From positions 1 to 27,234 of IMG/VR virus record IMGVR_UViG_3300009408_000102: 27,234 bases of DNA; one strand, written 5' to 3'. The notes beneath the pieces are model-generated. The model was not told where the DNA came from. It worked only from the letters and a program-made list of their open reading frames with translations, and made no database searches. A program made the translations under genes and the position numbers. The DNA is from a virus. Positions 21,324 through 27,234 of this stretch are shown here, one piece after another (position 1 is the first letter of the stretch; each line of letters begins with the position of its first letter).

Positions 21324-21488
21324 ATGTATTCATATTTATTACTTGCGGTAGAGGCGATATTAATTTTCATGATAGTTTGTCACGTTGTCGTTGACGTGGT
21401 AAACATGATGCAAAAAAAGTACAAGATATATCCTATGGTCTATGGATTCTTAATTTCAGCTATATTCTTACTTGAAAAAATTAATTAG
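21324..21488 (+). CDS. Small two-helix membrane protein
   Basis: 54 residues: MYSYLLLAVEAILIFMIVCH forms a first membrane helix, a charged turn MMQKKYKIYP follows, then MVYGFLISAIFLLEKIN as a second helix. Strong CAAAGGAG behind the early promoter. Ends 9 bases before the ligase start. Not recognised. Confidence 0.75.
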   Translation: MYSYLLLAVEAILIFMIVCHVVVDVVNMMQKKYKIYPMVYGFLISAIFLLEKIN

Positions 21489-21497
21489 GAGAAAGAA

Positions 21498-22898
21498 ATG
21501 ATTCTGAACATTTTAAATGAGATAGCGGCAACTGCCAAATCAACAGAAAAGTTGGCCATACTTAAGAAGAATAAGGATAATGAACTTTTGAAGGATGTTG
21601 TTTATAGGGCTTTGAGTCCACGAATTAAGTTCTACATTAAACAAATTCCAAGTTATGATGAATCTTCTTATGATGGTTACGATTATAATCTTCAATATGA
21701 ATTAAAGCAATTAGATGCTCTTTATTTCCGACGAGTGACAGGATTTAATGCAATTAGTTTATTAACTCTATTACTTGAATCTGTTGATGAGAATGATGCT
21801 GAAGTTATCAAACGTATTATTCGAAAGGATCTGCGTATTGGCTGCAATGCAAAAACAATCAACAAAGTGTGGCCCAAACTTATTGAAGTAACTCCTTATA
21901 TGGGAGCGATCACATTCGACGCGAAAAAAGCTAAGAAATTATTCAACACAAATTATCATTGTTTTTCACAGACAAAAATGGATGGGCGTTATGCCAACTT
22001 GCTTGTAGATGAAGAAGGAGAAGTAAGACTCGAATCGAGGCAAGGGGAAGAAACATTTCTTTTTGGAATATTTGATAATATTCCATCAGCAGCAAAGGGG
22101 TACGTCTTCAATGGCGAACTAACCATTCCCGGCGTTAATCGTTATACTTCAAATGGGATGATTGCCAGTATTGTTTCGATTGGTAAGAAGAAAGCGAATG
22201 GTAAAGATATTGGAAAGGAACTGACAGCATTTGAGAAGAAACATGGTTCCTTTGCACATGCTCTAAATTCAATCCGTTATACAGCATGGGACATGATTCC
22301 ACTGGATAGTTATTATGATGGTGTATATGATCATTGTTACAACATTCGTCTTGTGGATCTTAATATGATGTATGATAAATTGATTGAAAACGGATATAAT
22401 TCTATCAATTTAGTAGAATCGAAACAGATTGCAACTTATGAAGAAGCCATTGAAGATTTTCAGGAACATCTTAAAAAAGGTGAAGAAGGAACGATATTAA
22501 AAGGAGGAGACGGTTTTTGGAAAAATGGAAAGCCTAACTGGCAGATCAAGATGAAATTGGAATTTGATTGTGATTTGGAAATTATCGGATTCAATCGAGG
22601 AAAGGAAGTTACACGATTTGAGAATACACTAGGTTCATTGAAATGTGAGTCTTCCGATGGGAAATTAAAAACAGATCCTGCCGCGTTCACGGATGAAATG
22701 CGAGATGAGATATGGAACAATAAGGATAAATATATAAATACAATCGTTGAGGTTACATGTTCAGGTGTATCTCATGATTCAGAAGGAAATTACTCATTGC
22801 TCCATCCAAGATTTAAAAAATTGAGAGACGATAAGCAGGAGGCAGATTCTCTAAAAACTATTTTAAATATAGAAAAAATGATTATGGGACTATCCTAG
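21498..22898 (+). CDS. 30: ATP-dependent DNA ligase, gp30-like
   Basis: 466 residues (T4 gp30 is 487). Nucleotidyl-transfer motif I TKMDGRY with adenylated Lys160; VFNGELTI (motif III, Glu207); EGTILKGGDGFW (motif IV) and NWQIKMKLEFDCDLEIIGF (motif V), then an OB-fold region ending LLHPRFKKLRDD. The first 150 residues are the helical DNA-binding domain of the T4 type. It seals nicks in replicating DNA. Good TTAGGAG; stop codon lies within the 47-bp inverted element. Confidence 0.95.
   Translation: MILNILNEIAATAKSTEKLAILKKNKDNELLKDVVYRALSPRIKFYIKQIPSYDESSYDGYDYNLQYELKQLDALYFRRVTGFNAISLLTLLLESVDENDAEVIKRIIRKDLRIGCNAKTINKVWPKLIEVTPYMGAITFDAKKAKKLFNTNYHCFSQTKMDGRYANLLVDEEGEVRLESRQGEETFLFGIFDNIPSAAKGYVFNGELTIPGVNRYTSNGMIASIVSIGKKKANGKDIGKELTAFEKKHGSFAHALNSIRYTAWDMIPLDSYYDGVYDHCYNIRLVDLNMMYDKLIENGYNSINLVESKQIATYEEAIEDFQEHLKKGEEGTILKGGDGFWKNGKPNWQIKMKLEFDCDLEIIGFNRGKEVTRFENTLGSLKCESSDGKLKTDPAAFTDEMRDEIWNNKDKYINTIVEVTCSGVSHDSEGNYSLLHPRFKKLRDDKQEADSLKTILNIEKMIMGLS
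22733..22740 (+). promoter_or_regulatory. Possible late promoter inside the ligase gene
   Basis: A perfect TATAAATACAA inside the coding sequence, 230 bases before the next gene. It is the only exact TATAAATA between the sheath operon and the PAAR gene on this strand, so it could supply late transcripts for the virion genes at 23570 and 23881. It could also be a chance match in AT-rich DNA. Confidence 0.35.
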
Positions 22899-22939
22899 TA
22901 TATATTTTAAATAAAAATGGCTTACAATCGATTGTACGG
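22893..22939 (-). repeat. 47-bp intergenic element, copy 2 (inverted)
   Basis: Reverse-complement match to 15529-15575 (40 of 47). It contains a perfect 14-bp palindrome TACAATCGATTGTA (22923-22936). Its left end overlaps the ligase stop codon. On the plus strand a TATATT (22950-22955) lies 13 bases after the palindrome, ahead of the gene at 22972. Confidence 0.85.
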
Positions 22940-22971
22940 TGTTCTAAGCTATATTAGAAAGGAGAAAGAAG

Positions 22972-23163
22972 ATGACTGAACGATTTGTAATGATACCTTT
23001 GAAAGATGTTGAAGCATTACGTTCTGATTATGAAAAATTATGTGCATTTTTAACCGAAGGAATTGAACATAATATATGTTATACTGATGCTGAAGACTTC
23101 TCTAACATTATTCATGTATTATGGAAAATTTGTTTTAAAAATTATGAAGAAGTGGTAAAGTAA
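22972..23163 (+). CDS. Small protein of unknown function
   Basis: 63 residues: MTERFVMIPLKDVEALRSDY, then KLCAFLTEGIEHNICYTDAE, helical with three cysteines. Strong AAAGGAG. It lies directly after the 47-bp element, which may control it. Not recognised. Confidence 0.7.
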   Translation: MTERFVMIPLKDVEALRSDYEKLCAFLTEGIEHNICYTDAEDFSNIIHVLWKICFKNYEEVVK

Positions 23164-23165
23164 AT

Positions 23166-23303
23166 ATGTTTGTAGATTTGTTTGATAGAATAAAAAAATT
23201 TTTTAAAAAATGTTGGCGAAAAAATCAACCTGATGAATACGAAGAAATGTTTGGAGTTGGTGCGCCGATGATTAACGTTTGGAAAGGAGAAACAGATGAA
23301 TGA
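23166..23303 (+). CDS. Small amphipathic-helix protein
   Basis: 45 residues. The first 20 (MFVDLFDRIKKFFKKCWRKN) form an amphipathic basic helix of the kind that lies on membranes; the rest is acidic. Starts 2 bases after the previous stop with only a weak ribosome site and overlaps the next gene by 8 bases. Supported mainly by tight packing. Confidence 0.5.
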   Translation: MFVDLFDRIKKFFKKCWRKNQPDEYEEMFGVGAPMINVWKGETDE

Positions 23304-23568
23304 AAATCAATTATATCTAAAAGATGGAAGACGGGCATATGATCTTGGAGTAGAAGGATTGAATCCGGGTTATATAAAATGTTTAGTTCCTTATACAGAA
23401 CAAGAATTTAAGAAGGTTCAATATACAGATCGGAATGGGGTTTATTCATATGATGCTGAAAAAAAGATTCATAACCATTCTCCGAGGACCTCTGCCATAT
23501 TTCCAAAAAATAAAGGGCATATAATGATAGTAGCAAAACGTAATCTCATCAAAAAATCTATTAATTAG
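23296..23568 (+). CDS. Small protein of unknown function
   Basis: 90 residues, mixed and basic at the C-terminus: LYLKDGRRAYDLGVEGLNPG, YIKCLVPYTEQEFKKVQYTD, HIMIVAKRNLIKKSIN. Strong AAAGGAG inside the previous gene. Ends one base before the PAAR gene. Not recognised. Confidence 0.65.
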   Translation: MNENQLYLKDGRRAYDLGVEGLNPGYIKCLVPYTEQEFKKVQYTDRNGVYSYDAEKKIHNHSPRTSAIFPKNKGHIMIVAKRNLIKKSIN

Positions 23569-23569
23569 A

Positions 23570-23866
23570 ATGCCTAGACATTCACGAGTCGGTGACATTG
23601 GAATTGGTATTTGTCCATGTCACCAATCTCCTGTTCAATATACAACAGTATTTGTCACCGGTGCGGAGACTGTAAAAACAAATGAATTAACGACCACCAT
23701 TATTTCAACAATAGGGATGGCATCGTGTGGACATCCAACTGTAGCACTCACCGGAAGTCCATCTGTTTTAATGGAAAATAAACCCGTTCATAGAATTGGT
23801 GATACAGGAACGAATTGTGGGCCTTATACATCTATCACCGGAAGTTCTGATTCAATATCTAATTAA
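23570..23866 (+). CDS. PAAR-motif tail spike tip, gp5.4-like
   Basis: 98 residues. Repeated glycine-rich beta turns with the metal-site residues of PAAR proteins: VGDIGIGICPCHQSP, MASCGHPTVALTGSPSV and KPVHRIGDTGTNCGPYT. PAAR proteins form a small metal-holding cone that sharpens the central tail spike (gp5.4 on gp5 in T4). The spike itself is not in the window. No ribosome site of its own, one base after the preceding stop. Confidence 0.9.
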   Translation: MPRHSRVGDIGIGICPCHQSPVQYTTVFVTGAETVKTNELTTTIISTIGMASCGHPTVALTGSPSVLMENKPVHRIGDTGTNCGPYTSITGSSDSISN

Positions 23867-23880
23867 AGGAGTAAATATAG

Positions 23881-24534
23881 ATGACTGTTCATGCTAATAG
23901 CGTAATAGATGTATCAATACAAAATTATGATTCTGCATTATATGCGGCATTAACCGATAAGGAAAACAATAGCTACATATCAACAAATTCAAATATTATT
24001 TCTGGACAAGAAGTAGCAACTTATCAACCTCAATATCAATTAATAAATGATGCGATTATAGCTTATCTTGCTTCTTCCAGATCAATTGAAATTCATGATT
24101 TATTTGCGGTTGCTTATGGATATAAAATGATGAATGTTTTATATGGAACGGATTTTTCATTAGAGTCGAATCTTAAAGCTACAACCGTATATAACATGAA
24201 TGGAGAAACACCTGCTATAAAAACTTCGGCTGTAAGTGCATTTAGTGATTATGATGGAACATCATTTGCAGCATTAACGGCTTCAATATCAACAATTACA
24301 GGATCTGCAGCAATTGAAAAAACAAATATAACTACTTCTCTAATTCCTTCTATGACATCTATTGTTAAATCGCAAACTATTAAATTGATGGTTGAAGATT
24401 TAGTTTCTTCTCCTCCTCCATCTAAACAATCTATCGGCCAATGGTTATATGGTTCAGGAATAAACGATCTAGGATATGCTAGCTTGAATACACCATTGAA
24501 TCTTGGATTTTCAGTTCCATCTTATGTAACATGA
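23881..24534 (+). CDS. Probable virion protein after PAAR
   Basis: 217 residues, rich in Ser, Thr, Ala and Ile, with helical stretches (QLINDAIIAYLASSRSIEIH, HDLFAVAYGYKMMNVLYGTD) and a low-complexity middle. Composition and the place after PAAR suggest a baseplate or tail protein, but I do not recognise the family. AAAGGAG precedes the ATG. Stop overlaps the next start (ATGA). Confidence 0.65.
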   Translation: MTVHANSVIDVSIQNYDSALYAALTDKENNSYISTNSNIISGQEVATYQPQYQLINDAIIAYLASSRSIEIHDLFAVAYGYKMMNVLYGTDFSLESNLKATTVYNMNGETPAIKTSAVSAFSDYDGTSFAALTASISTITGSAAIEKTNITTSLIPSMTSIVKSQTIKLMVEDLVSSPPPSKQSIGQWLYGSGINDLGYASLNTPLNLGFSVPSYVT

Positions 24535-24713
24535 AACTTAAATTAGAAGGATTGTATGATAATCGATCTACTAGGAAAAGAGAATGGTATTCAAAAGGAA
24601 AATTAATTTATTCAATTGATAGTATGGTTATTTATCAATGTCCAGAATATAAAATGAAAAGTAAACCTTGTTGGGGAGCTTATCCAGATCTACCTAATAA
24701 TTCAACGGTTTGA
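24531..24713 (+). CDS. Small basic protein
   Basis: 60 residues (MKLKLEGLYDNRSTRKREWY, YSKGKLIYSIDSMVIYQC), beta-rich, with two cysteines. Coupled to the previous gene by ATGA and overlapping the convergent minus-strand gene by 12 bases at the 3' end; no terminator hairpin is visible between them. Not recognised. Confidence 0.6.
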   Translation: MKLKLEGLYDNRSTRKREWYSKGKLIYSIDSMVIYQCPEYKMKSKPCWGAYPDLPNNSTV

Positions 24714-25232
24714 TATTTTATTTGTTTTATTGCTTATTTCATCTACTTTAAGTTGTTTATTTATTTGTTTTAAAAGGTTTGTCCATCGTTTTTCTCTCAT
24801 AATTAAAATATTATAATTATTTACAAGATTGCGATAATTTGATTCAGTCAAACCAATATATAAATTACTTCCATTATCAATAGCTGGAGTAGAACATTTT
24901 ATTGCTAAATCCTCAGGATTGTATAAAATCCCTCTTTTACCTAATTTGAGACATTTAGTTGAATTTTTCACTACGACTTTATTAGCTAAACGCGGAAAAT
25001 TCCATTTAACTGATGCCAAAATTTGCTTTGGAGGAGCTTGCCATTGAATTGTCGGAGTTTTAAGTGCTTTAGAATCCGTTGCGATGTGCAAGGGAAGTTG
25101 AGAACAACCTACTAATAACATAAATCCTACTGTTAATAGAAACCAAAAAAATAAAAATACTACTCCTTTCCAAGTTGTTTTTACTTCAAATTCATATACT
25201 AATTCTTTACAAAACTTCTTTAGATATTTCAT
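24702..25232 (-). CDS. Lipobox membrane protein, possible outer spanin
   Basis: 176 residues. A 20-residue charged N-terminus, then a hydrophobic segment GVVFLFFWFLLTVGFMLL ending in the lipobox LLVGC (Cys43), then SQLPLH and a proline-containing periplasmic part (TPTIQWQAPPKQI) and a long helical tail. If processed it would be an outer-membrane lipoprotein like an o-spanin, though the N-terminal region is longer than usual and it might instead remain as a single-pass inner-membrane protein. Last gene of the minus-strand late group; ATGA overlap with the gene before. Confidence 0.65.
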   Translation of the reverse strand: MKYLKKFCKELVYEFEVKTTWKGVVFLFFWFLLTVGFMLLVGCSQLPLHIATDSKALKTPTIQWQAPPKQILASVKWNFPRLANKVVVKNSTKCLKLGKRGILYNPEDLAIKCSTPAIDNGSNLYIGLTESNYRNLVNNYNILIMREKRWTNLLKQINKQLKVDEISNKTNKISNR

Positions 25233-25534
25233 AAATGATTCCTGTTATTGTATAATTTCAATCTTCGCTCTGCGCGCATAGATTGTTCTATTTCTTTTCT
25301 ATTTTTATCTTCTTTTTGTAAATCAACTTGACATAGCGCCATTATACCATCGTGGTAGTATAATTTATGTATGAGATGTGAGCACCAAATCGTATAATGA
25401 TAAAAAGGATGCTTATATGGTTTGTAGAATGGACAAGACTTTTTGCAATAAGCTATTTGTTCAGGATCGTCATCCGGTAATCTATTATCCCATTCCCATT
25501 CTGCATTTTTATGATCGAATTTTATTGCATCCAC
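25229..25534 (-). CDS. Cysteine-containing protein inside the lysis-like group
   Basis: 101 residues from a GTG start at 25534 that overlaps the preceding stop by 13 bases; there is no earlier ATG. Cys30, Cys34, Cys51 and Cys68 with several His (CKKSCPFYKPYKHPFYHY) could bind a metal. The C-terminus is highly charged. I do not recognise it. Position between an i-spanin-like and a lipobox gene suggests a late function. Confidence 0.6.
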   Translation of the reverse strand: MDAIKFDHKNAEWEWDNRLPDDDPEQIAYCKKSCPFYKPYKHPFYHYTIWCSHLIHKLYYHDGIMALCQVDLQKEDKNRKEIEQSMRAERRLKLYNNRNHL

Positions 25535-25902
25535 TCTCTATTCATTCTTGCTACTGATTTATTGATTGTCTTTAATACTAATTCTGAATGGGCTGAATTG
25601 CGAAGCTTCAGTAGATTATGTTTTGCCATCTTGGACTGCATAGTCTGCAGTTTCTGATTCAGTTTCGTGTTATCGGTTGCCATGTCTGATAATGCGCTGA
25701 CATATTCATCAACCTTTTTGCTGACCTTGGCAATATGACTTTTAAGTGCAACAGATTCACTTTTCAATACTTCCACTTTAGCTGATAAAGTATTTATTTT
25801 CGCTTGAGCATCGGCTGCTTTTGCTTTATAATAAAATAAACCAGATACAAGCCCTAGCATAATAATTGCTATTCCTGCCGCAGCAATTAATTTTGCTTGC
25901 AT
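25522..25902 (-). CDS. Inner-membrane spanin subunit, Rz-like candidate
   Basis: 126 residues: one N-terminal membrane helix (LIAAAGIAIIMLGLVSGLFY, about 5-24), a long periplasmic coiled coil (about 30-93), and an end HSELVLKTINKSVARMNREW that has the shape of i-spanin C-termini. This is the topology of lambda Rz, which with an outer-membrane lipoprotein fuses the two membranes at lysis. Start overlaps the upstream stop (TAATG). Family inferred from topology. Confidence 0.72.
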   Translation of the reverse strand: MQAKLIAAAGIAIIMLGLVSGLFYYKAKAADAQAKINTLSAKVEVLKSESVALKSHIAKVSKKVDEYVSALSDMATDNTKLNQKLQTMQSKMAKHNLLKLRNSAHSELVLKTINKSVARMNREWMQ

Positions 25903-26270
25903 TATTGAATGTCCATTTCTACATTGACTGGAATATAGTTACCGACAGAATGATTACGAGTTCCATTTGTATTCAATAATCTGTTCCATTTCAACATTCT
26001 TACAATTCCTGCCGCATTTCGAGCTCCAATAGCCATTGCCATTCCAATCAATATTGGGTCTCCGATAGCTATAATGAAATCTTCTGATGTATAATGAAGT
26101 AAACCTTGCTCCATTTTTCCCACAGCATCAGTTGTGTCTAAAAGAGTATTATAACGTGAAGAAAAAATAGGCTCTTGTAATTTACCGAATTTCGCAGCAT
26201 CCGTTATATCAAGCGGAACGCCTTTACGGGATGGATGTTGTATCACATATATATCAGGTATTTTAGTCAT
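25902..26270 (-). CDS. Conserved phage protein with GDPILIGMAMAIGARN motif
   Basis: 122 residues from ATG 26270, which has AAGGA 9 bases before it; the ATG at 26279 would add three residues but has its AAAGG directly against the codon. YVIQHPSRKGVPLDITDAAKFG, then DFIIAIGDPILIGMAMAIGA and GIVRMLKWNRLL. I believe I have seen the GDPxxIGMAxAI...RMLKW pattern in other large phages, without a known function. First gene of the minus-strand late group. Confidence 0.7.
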   Translation of the reverse strand: MTKIPDIYVIQHPSRKGVPLDITDAAKFGKLQEPIFSSRYNTLLDTTDAVGKMEQGLLHYTSEDFIIAIGDPILIGMAMAIGARNAAGIVRMLKWNRLLNTNGTRNHSVGNYIPVNVEMDIQ

Positions 26271-26311
26271 TTCTTTCATCCTTTCATTTTTGAATTTATT
26301 TCCTATATTTG

Positions 26312-26319
26312 TATTTATA
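26312..26319 (-). promoter_or_regulatory. T4-type late promoter, minus strand
   Basis: TATAAATACAAAT on the minus strand, 41 bases before the start codon at 26270. It drives the four minus-strand genes and identifies them as late, in agreement with a lysis role. It lies 11 bases from a divergent early promoter. Confidence 0.85.
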
Positions 26320-26330
26320 AAAAATAAATC

Positions 26331-26358
26331 TTGACTTTTTATTTTACTTCTATATACT
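26331..26358 (+). promoter_or_regulatory. Early sigma70-type promoter
   Basis: TTGACT (26331-26336), 16-base spacer, TATACT (26353-26358), then GCAGGAG before the start at 26387. Divergent from the late promoter at 26312. Confidence 0.87.
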
Positions 26359-26386
26359 AATGATATCTTAAATTGCAGGAGATAAG

Positions 26387-26563
26387 ATGGGTGATTTTGT
26401 TAAAATGTTTCTTGGTTTAATACTTCTTATTTTCGGTATTCCATTATTACTAGGATCTGTGTATATTTTTGTAATGATTTTTTCAATATTGCTTGTTAAT
26501 ATTGGAGGAATATGGTTATTTATCTTTGGCTCAATAGCATTAGTTGCTTTTCTTTTAAGATAA
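26387..26563 (+). CDS. Small membrane protein, early
   Basis: 58 residues, almost entirely hydrophobic: two segments (about 7-36 and 36-57, with IGGIWLFIFGSIALVAFLL). Strong AGGAG after the early promoter. Overlaps the next start (TAATG). Not recognised. Confidence 0.75.
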   Translation: MGDFVKMFLGLILLIFGIPLLLGSVYIFVMIFSILLVNIGGIWLFIFGSIALVAFLLR

Positions 26564-26664
26564 TGGTTATTTTATTTTCAATCTTCTTAATTATTCATTA
26601 TAATTTGTCATGGTGGGTATTGGTAGGAATGATTATTTCTCTTTCAATGGATGTTTCTGAATGA
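26563..26664 (+). CDS. Very small membrane peptide
   Basis: 33 residues (MVILFSIFLIIHYNLSWWVL and VGMIISLSMDVSE), hydrophobic. It is linked by TAATG to the gene before and by ATGA to the gene after, which is the main reason to accept it. No ribosome site of its own. Confidence 0.5.
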   Translation: MVILFSIFLIIHYNLSWWVLVGMIISLSMDVSE

Positions 26665-26867
26665 AATTAATTATTGACAATCGTACAAATATCACTATAC
26701 TTAAAGCAATTGAATACTGCAAAGCTGTTATCAAACAAGGAAAGATTAGTGAAACAAAACGCGGAAAACAATACTGCTTTGCAACATCATTTGGAGATGA
26801 TGGTATAGTTGTTGTTGCAACAAAAAATAAAAAATCTGATCGCTTGATCATAATAGAGGACGAATAA
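26661..26867 (+). CDS. Small protein of unknown function
   Basis: 68 residues with a helical first half (ITILKAIEYCKAVIKQGKIS) and a beta second half (QYCFATSFGDDGIVVVATKN). Member of the coupled early operon. Not recognised. Confidence 0.65.
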   Translation: MKLIIDNRTNITILKAIEYCKAVIKQGKISETKRGKQYCFATSFGDDGIVVVATKNKKSDRLIIIEDE

Positions 26868-26869
26868 AA

Positions 26870-27234
26870 ATGAATAATTATCAAAAACATGCAATGAAGG
26901 AATACAAGGCAGCAGGTTGGATTGATGAAAAAGGAAAATATAATGATGAAATGCAGGAAGCGATTTGTAATCATGTGTTAAAATTATTGGATGTTTTCGG
27001 AGGAGAAGGACACAGCGGAACATCTGCGCCTTATGCTGTGAATTTATTCAAGAAGCTTGCTTTATTCAAGACTATTGTTCCCCTTACGGGTGAAGATTAT
27101 GAATGGGGAACGGTTGCAGATCCTTTACGACAGAACAATCGAGATAGTCGTATATTTAAAGGAGAAAACGGATATCCTTATTTCATTGATGCAGTCGTTT
27201 TTAGAGGAGATAATGGTTGCTTTACTTCCGGTTC
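26870..27234 (+). CDS. Conserved phage protein (3' end outside window)
   Basis: The first 121 residues are present and the frame is still open at the window end. Motifs EGHSGTSAPYAVNLFKKLA, VPLTGEDYEWGTV, RQNNRDSRIFKGENGYPYF and DNGCFTSG form a pattern I associate with an uncharacterised protein widespread in large and T4-like phages. It follows the small gene by two bases in the same early operon. Function unknown. Confidence 0.8.
   Translation, partial: MNNYQKHAMKEYKAAGWIDEKGKYNDEMQEAICNHVLKLLDVFGGEGHSGTSAPYAVNLFKKLALFKTIVPLTGEDYEWGTVADPLRQNNRDSRIFKGENGYPYFIDAVVFRGDNGCFTSG

Noticed and set aside
15522-22946. The 47-bp inverted copies as ends of a transposon
   Set aside because: No transposase lies between them, no target-site duplication is visible at the outer borders, and the block holds typical phage early genes. 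A regulatory element is the simpler reading.
26633-26974. 113-residue open frame on the minus strand
   Set aside because: It lies opposite a coupled early operon with good starts, has no promoter or ribosome site, and its hydrophobic, Phe- and Ile-rich look comes from the AT-rich complement.

Overview
The window is a 27-kb, AT-rich, densely packed piece of a T4-type myovirus genome. The evidence is a run of T4-like head, neck and tail genes (portal, prohead protease, scaffold, major capsid protein, two neck proteins, tail terminator, sheath, tube-fold proteins, head-completion nuclease), a rIIA homologue, a T4-type DNA ligase, and late promoters of the T4 TATAAATA type. Lipobox proteins and a Rz-like spanin candidate point to a Gram-negative host. 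Both ends cut through genes (portal at the left, a conserved phage protein at the right). I saw no tRNA gene, CRISPR array or transposase.

Layout. (1) 1-5.6 kb: head assembly in T4 order: portal, core proteins, gp21 protease, gp22 scaffold, gp23 capsid protein, closed by a strong two-way terminator. (2) 5.6-5.9 kb: a small membrane-protein gene on the minus strand with its own early promoter, back to back with a late promoter. (3) 6.0-12.1 kb: neck and tail-completion genes 13, 14 and 15, separated by about nine small accessory genes. Several of these start with short leader peptides that look like T4 capsid-targeting sequences. Two are alpha-solenoid repeat proteins made of 22- and 27-residue units (DUF4116-like). 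(4) 12.1-15.5 kb: sheath with an inserted decoration-like domain, an apparently truncated tail-tube protein, a second tube-fold protein and the gp4 nuclease. (5) 15.6-16.9 kb: a tandemly duplicated repeat-protein module. (6) 16.9-23.6 kb: an early or middle block of small proteins, an HD-Pnk type RNA/DNA end-healing enzyme, rIIA and DNA ligase, read from sigma70-type promoters. (7) 23.6-24.7 kb: a PAAR spike-tip protein and a probable virion protein. (8) 24.7-26.3 kb, minus strand: four late genes including a Rz-like spanin candidate and a lipobox membrane protein, probably a lysis cassette. (9) 26.4 kb to the end: a new early operon.

How it works together. Late transcription from TATAAATA promoters makes the capsid, neck, tail and cargo proteins. 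The gp21 protease would mature the head and, if the leader peptides are real targeting signals, trim cargo packed inside it. Early sigma70-like promoters drive the nucleic-acid repair and host-takeover genes. Three regulatory patterns stand out: a divergent early/late promoter module with the same 11-bp spacing at two loci, a 47-bp intergenic element present in inverted copies at 15.5 and 22.9 kb, and a conserved extension of the late promoter. The most unusual feature is the nest of candidate capsid cargo and recombining repeat proteins threaded through the neck operon.
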